Source: Labilibaculum filiforme (GTDB lineage Bacteria; Bacteroidota; Bacteroidia; Bacteroidales; Marinifilaceae). Taken from it: a stretch of 64,000 nt of DNA. Shown piece by piece: positions 18,821 through 29,170 of this stretch. The notes beneath the pieces were generated by a model that was not told where the DNA came from, did not search any database, and worked only from the letters and a program-made list of their open reading frames with translations. The number at the start of each line of letters is the position of its first letter. The stretch's first letter is position 1. The translations under genes were made by a program, and so were the position numbers. The DNA lies in the NCBI RefSeq assembly GCF_002843315.1, contig NZ_MVDD01000005.1, forward strand, positions 62,001-126,000. Reading direction: 5' to 3'.

Positions 18821-20218
18821 TTAAAAATCCGATGTCGTAAAACAAGAAGCTGGTAAATTATTTTTATTAAATAGCTTAGGTGTAGCAGTATTAGTCCACG
18901 CAAATCGTACATTTACAGGATGCTTAACGGCTTTGGACAGAATAATTAATTTATTATTTTTTATGCGGGCGTCGGCTGAATACCAGACTCCATCTTCACC
19001 AGCTAATTCAAAACATTTCAACTTATCTTTAGCACAATGCAAGCCTTCAGCATAATCAAAAGTAACTTCAACCTCTGCTCCTTTAACCGTAAAGCCTTTG
19101 AATAGCGGTCCTAATGCAGGAAATTCATCTAATCCATAAGATTTATTAAGTGCCAGACTTGTAAAACGTTCCCCAGCATCAATTTTATTACGCGGATGAA
19201 TATCAAGAGTGTCACCAATATCACTCATTACAACCATCCCCGAATTTGGAATAGATTCTAAAGCACGGCGTTGAGCTTCACGAACTTTAACCCCGGCATC
19301 TGAGGCATAGTGCTTATAAGGAGCAATTTGAGCGTAATAAAAAGCAAAATCTGTTTTAAAACCTTCCCGCCAGCTTCTTACCATAGTTTCAAGTGATTAG
19401 CTATAAGTTTCTGCATTATCGACATTAGCTTCTCCCTGATACCATAAAACTCCTTTTATAGGGTAAGGCATAATTGGCGCAATCATAGCATTGTAAACAA
19501 AGCCCGGCATATTAGGCGCCCATGGAAAATAAGGTACTTTTTGGGCCGATTCTGTTAATTCATTCGAAGCCAAAATTTCATTTTTAGGAATCCATGTTTC
19601 AATCGGCGTTCCTCCCCAGTTAGAACTGATTAATCCAACTGGAATTTTAAGTGTGTTATTCAGCCTTTTCCCGAAAAAATATCCGATAGCACTAAAATCC
19701 AACATACTTTCCGGTGTGCATTTAGTCCACTGCCCGGAAACATCAATGCATTCTGTTGGCGATGTTTTAAGTATGACAGAAAAAAAACGGATTTCATTAT
19801 TTAAAGCCTTTTTCACCTCTTCTTCGCCATTTTTAATTCCAAAGCGAGTTGTCCATTCCATATTCGACTGACCTGAAAGTAACCAAACTTCACCCATCAA
19901 AATATCTTCAATCACTACCATATTATTTCCCTGAATTGTAATTGAATGCGGTCCACCAGCTTCAGGAGTTTTTAATACAACCGACCATTTAGCATTATTA
20001 CTGGTTACAGAATTTAGGGTATCATTGTCCCAAGAGTTAATTACTCTAATTTTTTCCATCGGCTTCCCCCAGCCCCATAATTTCACTTCAGAATTTTGTT
20101 GCATTACCATATGATTCCCAAAAATTGCAGGTGTTGAAACATTGGAATAAGCGAGCTTTGAAAATAAGCATACAACAATAAGCACAAAGCTTAGCCTGAT
20201 TACAGATTTTAAACACAT
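18821..20218 (-). pseudogene. Sialate O-acetylesterase-like esterase split by one in-frame stop
   Basis: Two consecutive open stretches (20218-19397 and 19384-18821) lie in the same frame, separated only by TAA at 19397-19399 and four sense codons. Joined, they give a normal SASA/DUF303 esterase of 465 residues plus the stop. Signal peptide at 1-25; Ser block GQSNMEWTT; the stop comes 12 residues after WYQGEAN; then MVRSWREGF and the His block DTLDIHPRNK. The nonsense codon replaces a residue in the usual Y-S-x-S-L-E-T-M helix, so one base change (from AAA, CAA or GAA) is enough. The second part lacks the Ser and the first lacks the His, so neither should be active alone. Confidence 0.85.
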
Positions 20219-20322
20219 AATTCTATTTTTATTTTGTAGATAATGTAGTACCGCCCTTTGTCTTTCGACTCAGCAATCATTTCCCTAAAGGCATAAAAGG
20301 TTAATCTTTCAACAAACAAATT

Positions 20323-23300
20323 CTATTCTGTACCTTCTTCATGTTTTTTCACATACTCAGTTGGCAGCATACCATACTCTTCCTTAAAGTACTTGCTAAA
20401 ATAACGCGGGCTATTAAAGCCAACTTCATATGCAACTTCAGAAATATTCATTTGACTTTTTTTAAGAAGCTGAGCTCCTCTTTTTAATCTGATGATACGA
20501 ATAAACTCAACCGGGGATTTTCCTGTAATGGAAACTAGTTTTTTATAAAGATAAACACGACTCATCCCTAACTCCTTACTTAAATCTTCTACTGAAAAAC
20601 CAGCTTCTGATATATTTTTTTCAACAGTTCCAATTGCCTTTTTAATTAATTTTTCATCCATCGAAGTGATTTGAACTTCACTTGGGTTTATGTCGACTGT
20701 TTTTTGAAACTGCTTTTGCAGCTTACTTCTTTTATCCAACAACTTATGAACCCGTAAAATCAGTAAATCCATATTAAAGGGTTTGGTTATATAGTCATCA
20801 GCACCAATTTCCAGTCCTTTAATTTTATCCTCATCAGCAGTTCGTGCAGTTAAAAGGATAAACGGAATATGAGATGTTCGAATATCTTCACGAAGCATTC
20901 TACACAATTTAAGCCCATCAATATTAGGCATCATTACATCGCTGATAATTAAATCCGGATGTACTTTATGAACTATATCGTATCCTTTTTGACCATCCTG
21001 AGCCTCGTAAATCTTAAACTGTTCCTGCAAAGTCTCTTTCATAAATGATCTGAAATCAACATTATCTTCAACCAATAAAATAATTGGTTTTTTGCTTTTC
21101 TCACTAATTTCAAACTCTTGTTCCGCCCTAATAAAATCTTCATCTACTTTTTCCAAAGCCTCATTATCTATTGCAACTGTTTTATCAATTGGCAAACTCA
21201 CTGTAAATTTAGCTCCCTCGCCCAGCTTGCTTTCCACCTCAATAATTCCTTTGTGCAATTGAATCATCTCTCGGGCGAGGTTCAATCCAATTCCACTCCC
21301 TGACAATCCAAGTTTTTTATTGCTCTCTGATTGATAAAATCGAACGAATATTTTATCGATATCCTCTTCATTTATTCCAACACCATTATCCTGGATTATA
21401 ATTTCAATAATTTCATCTTTTACTTCCAAGCTTAATTTAACACTTCCCTTCTCACGAGTGAACTTTAATGCATTGGATAACAAATTCATAATAACCTTTT
21501 GTAATTTCTCCTTATCAAAATTGAATATAAAGTGGTCAATCGAATGCTCAAATGTGAATGCAATATTCTTTTTATTAAAAGCATCTTCAAAGTTATGAAT
21601 CACTTCATTTATAAAAACGACAATATCTCCATATGATGGATTATAACGTAACCCGTGAAGTTCCAACTTGCGAAAATCCAACAATTGATTCACTAAATCG
21701 AGCAATTGTCTGGCATTTCTATCAATTGTATCAAGCAATTTTTTATCCGATATTGATTTTGTTTGTTTCAACAACTTATCTAAAGGCGTTAAAATCAATG
21801 TTAAAGGCGTACGAAACTCATGACTAACATTGGTTAAAAATCGGAGCTTCATCTCATCCATTTCATGATTACGCTTTACTTGTAACTGTTCTTGCTCAAT
21901 TGTAAACTTAAGGCGTTCTTTACGAAGCATTGAATATCTGAAATAGACTAAAATACTCATAATTAACAGTATATATAAGAAATAAGCTAATGGCGTTGCA
22001 TATAAAGGAGGCAGCACTACTATATGTAATTCAGCATAATTGTCATTCCAAATTCCATCATTGTTGGATGCTTTAACTTTAAAATAATAGTCTCCCGGAG
22101 AAAGATTCGTGTAGGTTACTCGATTTCGGTTAGCATCTAATGACATCCAGCTATCATTGAATCCATCTAACTTATATTGATATTTAATTTTATTCGGAAT
22201 AAAAAAGTTAAGTGCTGTGAAATCAATTGAAAAAACATTCATTGAGTACTTTATCTCAACAGATTTAGCTGAGGTAATCGATTCCTTAAGAATAATTTTG
22301 TTATTAATTAGGCTATTGGGTTTAACGCTTTTATTAAAAATTTGAAAGTCGGTAAATACAACTTTTGGTGAAATTTGATTGTATTTGATATTTTTGGATT
22401 GAAACATATTAAACCCATTGCTCCCTCCAAAAATCAGTTCGTTTTTAGACGTTTTGTATGCAGCTTGTGTGTTAAACTCTCTTCCTTGCAGGCCATCCTC
22501 CTCGGTGTAATCAAAAATAGAAAATGAATATTCCTCTCCCGGTAAAGTCTGATTAACTACCACTTGACTTAAACCACTTGATTTACTTACCCAGATTGAT
22601 TGAAACTCATCTTCTAAAATACAACTAATAAAATCTTCTGATAAGCCATCTGACACAGTGAAATTCTTAATGAAATCTGTATTTGGGTTCACAACAATCA
22701 GACCTTCACGAGAAGCAATCCAAAGCAAACCGCGAGTGTCTTCATAAACCGCATTAACAGTCTTATTACTAATAGGAAGGGGCGTTGATCTAGCAAGCAA
22801 TGGATGATGCTTGTAACGTTGTTCTTTAACATCGTAAAACACGACACCTCTCTCTGTTCCAATTAAGAAATTGCCATTATTTAATTTATAAATCTGCTTA
22901 ACAAATTTTGTCGGCAAATTTACATTGCCTTTATTCGGAACAGGCTTAAAAATATCCTTAGCCCTATCGTAAATTACAATCCCACCACCCAAGATTCCAA
23001 TCCAAAGGTTAGAATTACGATCTTCATTAATTGACCAGATATTATTACCTGAAATTCCTCCAACAGAATTTTTATCGTATTGATATCGTTTAAAAATATT
23101 CCCATTAAAACGATTTAGGCCTCCCGTAAATGTTCCTACCCACAGTTCATTTTCACTATCAATAAACAAACTTACAACGATATTGTTACTTAAAGAGTTT
23201 GGGTTATCTTCTTGATATTGATATTTTTTAAAAGTGTCTGCCTGACGATTGAAATAAATAAGTCCTCCTCCATTTGTTCCGATCCATAAATTCCCGTTTT

Positions 23301-24411
23301 TATCTTCAACGAAACAATTTACATCGTTATATGGCAGGCTTGATGTGTCAGACAGTAAATGTCGGTAATGAGGAAATTTATGAATACTCTCATGATAATA
23401 ACTTAATCCATTTTTAAATGTCCCAATCCAAACTATGTTATTATTATCAATGTATAAATCAGTAATTGAATTCTGAGCTATACTTTTATCGTTATCGGAT
23501 TGATGATATATTTGAGTTACTTCACCGGAAAACTTATTAATTATATTTATACCTCCATGGTCGGTACCCACCCAAATAAGTCCTTTATCATCTTGTATAA
23601 CTCTTTTTACAATGTTGCTTGTTAAACGTATTTTTTTTGAATGAACCGTGTAATGATCCCACTTTTCATTTGATGTTTGGTATTTATAGAGTCCTTCATT
23701 ATTTCCATATAACCAAATATCATCATCGGTATCAACAAATATGGCTGTACTTAAACTATCAGCTCCCAGCTGCCCTAATAAATGATCATTTCTAAATTTA
23801 AGATTGTAATTCTCGCCATCGTAACATTCAATAATACCATTACTTAAAAGGTAATAATAATCTCCATTGGCTTGCTGAAAATTCACAACACAACATTCTT
23901 CTTTTTCACGTTCAGGAAAAACACTTATCAATTTACTTGTAGCAGAATCAACTCGCTGATAATTATTCTGATTATATGTCTTAATCCATTTCTGTTTATT
24001 CTTATCAATGTATAAAACCTCAATATTTTCGGAAGAACTTTTGGGTTCAATAAACATTGATAAATCCCTATAAAATATCTCCTTATTTACATCAAAAACA
24101 ACATAGCCTTGCAAAGTTCCAATCCACAAATTCCCACTAGCGTCTTCCTGTATGTTTTCAATATAGTTATCTATTATTGTTGCTGAATCTTTTGTTGTAT
24201 GTCTATAATTAACAAATTCAAAACCATCAAATCGACTTAGTCCAGCTCTTGTTCCAACCCAAATAAAGCCTCTTGTATCCTTATAAATACAATTAACATG
24301 ATTATTGACTAATCCATCAACATTATTAACCTTCAGAAAGGAGTATTGTTTTTCAGCCTGAATTGACAAACAGGATAAAACAAAAAGTAGAATTATGCCA
24401 AATGATTTCAT
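20323..24411 (-). CDS. Hybrid two-component system sensor/regulator (HTCS)
   Basis: 1362 residues combining sensor and regulator. A signal peptide (1-19) precedes a periplasmic double propeller of two-component propeller repeats (many DxxGxxWIGT motifs, about 40-680) and a Y_Y_Y domain (about 700-785). One membrane segment (about 800-822) leads to a histidine kinase with H864 in NVSHEFRTPLT and an ATPase domain (NLLSNALKFT, DNGVGI). A receiver follows with phospho-acceptor D1158 in IISDVMMPN, and an AraC-type HTH at the end (about 1260-1355). Such proteins bind an oligosaccharide in the periplasm and switch on the neighbouring utilisation locus. It sits in the middle of the locus it probably controls. 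Confidence 0.95.
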   Translation of the reverse strand: MKSFGIILLFVLSCLSIQAEKQYSFLKVNNVDGLVNNHVNCIYKDTRGFIWVGTRAGLSRFDGFEFVNYRHTTKDSATIIDNYIENIQEDASGNLWIGTLQGYVVFDVNKEIFYRDLSMFIEPKSSSENIEVLYIDKNKQKWIKTYNQNNYQRVDSATSKLISVFPEREKEECCVVNFQQANGDYYYLLSNGIIECYDGENYNLKFRNDHLLGQLGADSLSTAIFVDTDDDIWLYGNNEGLYKYQTSNEKWDHYTVHSKKIRLTSNIVKRVIQDDKGLIWVGTDHGGINIINKFSGEVTQIYHQSDNDKSIAQNSITDLYIDNNNIVWIGTFKNGLSYYHESIHKFPHYRHLLSDTSSLPYNDVNCFVEDKNGNLWIGTNGGGLIYFNRQADTFKKYQYQEDNPNSLSNNIVVSLFIDSENELWVGTFTGGLNRFNGNIFKRYQYDKNSVGGISGNNIWSINEDRNSNLWIGILGGGIVIYDRAKDIFKPVPNKGNVNLPTKFVKQIYKLNNGNFLIGTERGVVFYDVKEQRYKHHPLLARSTPLPISNKTVNAVYEDTRGLLWIASREGLIVVNPNTDFIKNFTVSDGLSEDFISCILEDEFQSIWVSKSSGLSQVVVNQTLPGEEYSFSIFDYTEEDGLQGREFNTQAAYKTSKNELIFGGSNGFNMFQSKNIKYNQISPKVVFTDFQIFNKSVKPNSLINNKIILKESITSAKSVEIKYSMNVFSIDFTALNFFIPNKIKYQYKLDGFNDSWMSLDANRNRVTYTNLSPGDYYFKVKASNNDGIWNDNYAELHIVVLPPLYATPLAYFLYILLIMSILVYFRYSMLRKERLKFTIEQEQLQVKRNHEMDEMKLRFLTNVSHEFRTPLTLILTPLDKLLKQTKSISDKKLLDTIDRNARQLLDLVNQLLDFRKLELHGLRYNPSYGDIVVFINEVIHNFEDAFNKKNIAFTFEHSIDHFIFNFDKEKLQKVIMNLLSNALKFTREKGSVKLSLEVKDEIIEIIIQDNGVGINEEDIDKIFVRFYQSESNKKLGLSGSGIGLNLAREMIQLHKGIIEVESKLGEGAKFTVSLPIDKTVAIDNEALEKVDEDFIRAEQEFEISEKSKKPIILLVEDNVDFRSFMKETLQEQFKIYEAQDGQKGYDIVHKVHPDLIISDVMMPNIDGLKLCRMLREDIRTSHIPFILLTARTADEDKIKGLEIGADDYITKPFNMDLLILRVHKLLDKRSKLQKQFQKTVDINPSEVQITSMDEKLIKKAIGTVEKNISEAGFSVEDLSKELGMSRVYLYKKLVSITGKSPVEFIRIIRLKRGAQLLKKSQMNISEVAYEVGFNSPRYFSKYFKEEYGMLPTEYVKKHEEGTE

Positions 24412-24479
24412 GGTAAGCTATTGTGAAGTTCCTAGAGCATTAAAATACAAAAGGGATGGCAAATACCACCCCATTTTGT

Positions 24480-26663
24480 TTATTCTATATTTATTTTATG
24501 TTTTTGGATAATCTTATCTGATGCATTGCCCACATAAATAACGTACGAACCTTTTTCCAGATTCCAATCTGATATTGATTCATCGTAAAAAGCTAAAGCA
24601 TCAACAGATATTTCAATTTCTACCTGTTCTTCGTTACCTGAACCCAAAGAAACCTTTTTAAAACCTTTCAACTCTTTTAGAGCCCGGTTAACTTTAGATT
24701 TTGGTTTTCCTATATACACCTGAACTACTTCAGCACCTTTTACATTTCCTGTATTTCCAAGCATACAGCTAACTTTTATCTTATCCCCTTTGGTATAAAT
24801 CTGCTTATCTGTAGTAAGATCCGAAATCTTAAAATTCGTATAGGATAAACCGTAACCAAAGGCAAACAAAGGTTTAATTTTTTTTGTATCGTGCCAACGA
24901 TAACCAACTAAAATATCCTCTTTGTAGTACTGATTAATACTATCGCCCGGGTATGAAAGGTCTCCAAAATAATGAGCCGCATTATCTTTTAGTTTAACAG
25001 GATATGAGTAAGGTAATTTTCCCGAAGGATTCACATCACCGGAAATAACATCAGCTAAAGCATTTCCGGCCTCACTACCGTTGTACCACGACTGCATTAA
25101 TCCATTAACCTGCTCTAGCCAAGGCATCTCAACCGCATTTCCACTCACCAAAACAAGCCCTAAATTGCTATTAACTTTTAATAATTTATCAATCAACTCA
25201 TTTTGCCCAAATGGCAATTCAAAATGCTTGCGATCACCACCTTCACAATCCTGAAAATGATTTTTATTGAGTCCTCCAATAAATAAAACAACATCTGCTT
25301 TTGAAGCCACATCAATTGCGGCTTTCACCAACGAATCGGCATTCAATTCGGAAGGTATTTCACGACCATAAGCTGATGGCCCTGAAGCATAGCCTATGGA
25401 ATGAAGAATCGTTGCATTTTTGAAACGGTTTTTAATGCCTTGCAATGGTGATATTTCATATTTTGCTTTTAATTCAGATGAACCTCCACCAACAGTCATT
25501 GAACGAGTTGCATTTTCACCAATTACAGCAATTTTACTATTCGTGTCCGGATTAATTGGAAAAAAATCATTCTTATTTTTCAATAACACAATCCCTTCAG
25601 TAGCCACGTTTCGAGCTACCTGAGTATGCTCTGCATTATTCATTCGACCAAGAGAACGATTTAAGTTCATATTGGTTCTGTACATCAATCGCAAAATCCG
25701 TCGTACTTTATCATCGACAACCGACTCTTCAATTTCACCATCTTGAATCATTTTCAAAAATGGATCAGCTAAAAAATAGTTATCATACGCAAATTTAGTT
25801 GAAGCTGTTAATCCGTTGGTCCATGTTCCCATTTCAATATCCAAACCATTTAAAGCGGCTTGTTTGGTGTCATGTGTTCCACCCCAATCCGTAATTACAG
25901 TTCCATCGAAATTCCATTCTCCTTTCAATATTTTATTCAGCAACAAATCACTGTGACAACAATGTTCACCCCGAAGCTGATTATAGGCTCCCATTATAGA
26001 CCAAACATTGCCTTTTTCAACTGCTGCTTTAAAGGCTGGTAGATAAATTTCATAAAGAGCTCTATCACTTAAATTTACATTGATATGTCCCCGCCATTCT
26101 TCCTGATTATTTAGTGCAAAATGCTTAACACATGCTGCAACACCATTCTCTTGTACTCCTTTAATATATGGAACAACCATAAGCGATGCTAAATAAGGAT
26201 CTTCTCCCATGTATTCGAAATTACGACCATTAAGCGGTGTTCGGTATATATTAACGCCAGGTCCCAACAACACATCCTTTTTTCTAAAACGTGCTTCCTC
26301 ACCAATAGCCACACCATATTCATGCGAAAGTTCTGGATTAAAAGTTGCAGCCAAACAAGTTAGTGCTGGAAATGCAGTTATCGAATCGTTTGTCCAGTTA
26401 GCATATCCCCAATCGTCCCAGTTTATTTCACCTCGAACTCCATGAGGACCATCAGACATCCATAGTTCAGGTATTCCCAAACGAGGAATACCTGGAGAAC
26501 TAAATTTTGATTGCGCATGACACATCGCCACTTTCTCTTTTAGTGTCAATTGATTGATTATTTCATCAATTTGCTTTTCAATTTTAGCATCACTTTGTGC
26601 ATTTACATTGGTCATCACACCAAGTGTTAATCCTATATATAATAGTATATTTTTCATATTCAT
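24480..26663 (-). CDS. GH3 beta-glucosidase
   Basis: 727 residues, signal peptide 1-22 (VNAQ). GH3 N-terminal barrel with the nucleophile Asp in TVITDWGGTHD, the alpha/beta sandwich with VGGGSSELK carrying the presumed acid/base region, and a C-terminal fibronectin III-like domain (GNTGNVKGAEVVQVYIG). It releases glucose from the non-reducing end of beta-glucans in the periplasm. In a xyloglucan pathway it acts after alpha-xylosidase has bared a backbone glucose. Only 22 bp separate it from the GH95-like gene upstream, so both are in one transcript. Confidence 0.92.
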   Translation of the reverse strand: MNMKNILLYIGLTLGVMTNVNAQSDAKIEKQIDEIINQLTLKEKVAMCHAQSKFSSPGIPRLGIPELWMSDGPHGVRGEINWDDWGYANWTNDSITAFPALTCLAATFNPELSHEYGVAIGEEARFRKKDVLLGPGVNIYRTPLNGRNFEYMGEDPYLASLMVVPYIKGVQENGVAACVKHFALNNQEEWRGHINVNLSDRALYEIYLPAFKAAVEKGNVWSIMGAYNQLRGEHCCHSDLLLNKILKGEWNFDGTVITDWGGTHDTKQAALNGLDIEMGTWTNGLTASTKFAYDNYFLADPFLKMIQDGEIEESVVDDKVRRILRLMYRTNMNLNRSLGRMNNAEHTQVARNVATEGIVLLKNKNDFFPINPDTNSKIAVIGENATRSMTVGGGSSELKAKYEISPLQGIKNRFKNATILHSIGYASGPSAYGREIPSELNADSLVKAAIDVASKADVVLFIGGLNKNHFQDCEGGDRKHFELPFGQNELIDKLLKVNSNLGLVLVSGNAVEMPWLEQVNGLMQSWYNGSEAGNALADVISGDVNPSGKLPYSYPVKLKDNAAHYFGDLSYPGDSINQYYKEDILVGYRWHDTKKIKPLFAFGYGLSYTNFKISDLTTDKQIYTKGDKIKVSCMLGNTGNVKGAEVVQVYIGKPKSKVNRALKELKGFKKVSLGSGNEEQVEIEISVDALAFYDESISDWNLEKGSYVIYVGNASDKIIQKHKINIE

Positions 26664-26685
26664 TCCTTTAATTTTCTTTTTTCGC

Positions 26686-29106
26686 TTACTTTAAACGGGA
26701 AACCTCAATTTCGACAATTTTATCTTTACTTAAATAGAGCATTAACTTACCATCTTTTATTTTATATTTTGCTCCATTTACACTAAAATTCTTCAATTGA
26801 ATACCATTTCCGATTTCCAATGTTACCTCCTGTTCGTTTTGTGATGACAATTGGATTTTAACTTCCCGTTCATCCCATTTAATGCGGTTTATTTTAATAT
26901 TTCCACGTGCTAAAACACCAGATAACTCGCCACTTCCCCAATCATCAGGCAAAGTAGGAAAAATGGTAATATATCCAGATCTGCTATTCACAATCATACG
27001 GGTTATTAAGGAGGGAAAACCTCCACTAATATCCATATTAAAGAGATTACCTGGATTGTGTGTGGTTGCCATACCATTTGTCCAATAAAAACGAGACAAG
27101 TATTCCAATATATCTGAAGCTGTTGCTTTATCCTTCATATTTACTGCAGCAAAACCCAGATGACACATTCCAAAAGCCATTTCCCCTCCTTGATACTGCT
27201 TTCTAATATTCATGCGTTCATTAATGGTTTTTTTAGCCGCTGTTTGTAAAGCTTCGGACGCCAATATATCTTGATCGGGTACTTCGTATAATCCATATAA
27301 ATGAGAAGCATGACGATGAACTTGATTATCAGTTAATCCATCCCAAAGCCATTCGCGCAAAACTCCATCTTTACTTATCTGATAATCTGGCAAATGACTT
27401 AAAAAATCTTCTTTCCTCAGGATCTCTTTACGACTAATACCCAACACCTTAGCTGCAGATATCCAATTACGGGTTAGTTCCTTAATAATCATGACATCCA
27501 TTGTTGCATTGATACAATTCTGCCAACGATGCTCCAATGGATTATTTTCAGGAGAATAAGAAGGTACAACTATGTATTTTCCATCAGCTCCCATTGTCAA
27601 GAAATCTTCCCAAAATAGTAATGCTTCATTCATAAAAGGAAAAGCTCTCTTCTTCAGAAACTCTTTGTCTTTTGTGTACAAATAATAATCATAAAAATAA
27701 GAAGCAGTCCAACCAGCTCCACCATTCCAATACTCCATGCACCATGTTTCATCGTAATGATTATTGAACCCATGCGTACTGGTATGAGCTGCAATATGAA
27801 TGCCTCTTGCACCATAAAATTGTTTGGCATTAATTCGGTAATCATCCATTAAGCGCTCATGATAATCAAAATAAGCCATCATCAATTCGGACATATTGCC
27901 ATTCAGCAAATTTGAAATAGACACTTCCACATTCCCATCATGTGTAAAATCTCCCGACCATGGCGGTGTCCAAGTTCCACTCCAAATGCCTTGTAAATTT
28001 GGTGGATTAGTTCCCGTTGAACACAAGATATTGTATCGAGAAGCTTCAAACTGACGCTGCATAATGCCAGGACTTGTACCACCTCTAACTGAAGACACCA
28101 GTGTTTCCGAAGTCAATTCTTTTTCTTCTTCAGAAACGTTCAATTTTAAAGAAACTCTATCGTACAATTCACCATGGCTACTTATTTGCCTGTTCAGCAA
28201 AGCATTATAATCATTGCCCGCATTATTCAATCTGTTTTTAATGGCTAACAATGATTCTTTGTTGGTTCCTTTATAAGGTTCAATGCTGGTAAGAATAATT
28301 ATTTCCTGCGCATTTTCAATTTTATAACACCCCTTAATTTTTGAAAGCTTACCTCCTTTGGTAATCACTTTTAAAAGACCATCATAACCATCCGGAGAAT
28401 GCGAATGCGGCTTAGCATACTCAACATGATAATGCATCAAATCGCTTTCAATATTTGTTTGCGTTTTTTTAATCAGTGAATCAATTAAACCATTCTGCTC
28501 CCAAGTGTGCGGATGTTGATGCAAAGAGATTTGAGCATTTATTGGTGCTGTACCTTTAATTTGAGTTACAACAACACCATCTGCCCTTGAAACAAAAGTT
28601 TTCCTGCTAAATGTTCCATTTTGGTCCGTCCATTCAACTACGGCTTCCGCTGTTTCATAATTTACCATTCGCCGGTAATTCTTTACGTTTGACGCCGGCA
28701 TCTCAATAGTTAAGTTAGCTGCAGGCACATAGGAATCTGTCCATTTTTTCTTACCATAACCAGCATCTTTCCAAATTTTCACACCTAATTCGGCCACTTC
28801 CTGATATTTCCCTTCAAAAGATAAACGTTTAATTTCGTCTAAATAAGGAGTCATATCCGGCGGTATTACAGGAGCTTCATTAGGCAAGTACAACAAAGCA
28901 TGATTGAGAATAATAGTTTCTTCAAACGGATTCCCCATCACCATAGCTCCCATAGTTCCATTACCCGACAGTAAAGCATCTTCCCATTTGGCTGCAGGCA
29001 GCCAACTTACAAATCCTTTTTCGGGTACACTTTCCTTTTGTGCATAAGTTGACACTTGAATTAGCATTGCCAACAATAACAAAAATATTATTCTGATATT
29101 CATCAT
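26686..29106 (-). CDS. GH95-like alpha-L-fucosidase/galactosidase
   Basis: 806 residues with a signal peptide (about 1-22). The N-terminal domain (WEDALLSGNGTMGAMVMGNP, then ETIILNHALLY) and the alpha/alpha-barrel match family GH95. The catalytic-region sequence after NLQGIW reads TPPWSGDFTHDGNVEVSISN. Characterised GH95 fucosidases have an N-x-N pair here, so the first Asn seems replaced by Asp; this is my unaligned reading. Function is probably removal of terminal alpha-1,2-linked fucose or L-galactose from side chains. Tight spacing to GH3 (22 bp) and GH31 (64 bp) supports operon membership. Confidence 0.78.
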   Translation of the reverse strand: MMNIRIIFLLLLAMLIQVSTYAQKESVPEKGFVSWLPAAKWEDALLSGNGTMGAMVMGNPFEETIILNHALLYLPNEAPVIPPDMTPYLDEIKRLSFEGKYQEVAELGVKIWKDAGYGKKKWTDSYVPAANLTIEMPASNVKNYRRMVNYETAEAVVEWTDQNGTFSRKTFVSRADGVVVTQIKGTAPINAQISLHQHPHTWEQNGLIDSLIKKTQTNIESDLMHYHVEYAKPHSHSPDGYDGLLKVITKGGKLSKIKGCYKIENAQEIIILTSIEPYKGTNKESLLAIKNRLNNAGNDYNALLNRQISSHGELYDRVSLKLNVSEEEKELTSETLVSSVRGGTSPGIMQRQFEASRYNILCSTGTNPPNLQGIWSGTWTPPWSGDFTHDGNVEVSISNLLNGNMSELMMAYFDYHERLMDDYRINAKQFYGARGIHIAAHTSTHGFNNHYDETWCMEYWNGGAGWTASYFYDYYLYTKDKEFLKKRAFPFMNEALLFWEDFLTMGADGKYIVVPSYSPENNPLEHRWQNCINATMDVMIIKELTRNWISAAKVLGISRKEILRKEDFLSHLPDYQISKDGVLREWLWDGLTDNQVHRHASHLYGLYEVPDQDILASEALQTAAKKTINERMNIRKQYQGGEMAFGMCHLGFAAVNMKDKATASDILEYLSRFYWTNGMATTHNPGNLFNMDISGGFPSLITRMIVNSRSGYITIFPTLPDDWGSGELSGVLARGNIKINRIKWDEREVKIQLSSQNEQEVTLEIGNGIQLKNFSVNGAKYKIKDGKLMLYLSKDKIVEIEVSRLK

Positions 29107-29170
29107 ACTTACCTTAAAAAAATCCCGGCAAACAATTGCCTGCCGGGATTATATTACTTGCTATGGCTTA

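Noticed and set aside
19397-20218. Two separate esterase genes
   Set aside because: The two frames are in register, separated by a single stop codon, and each holds only part of the catalytic set.
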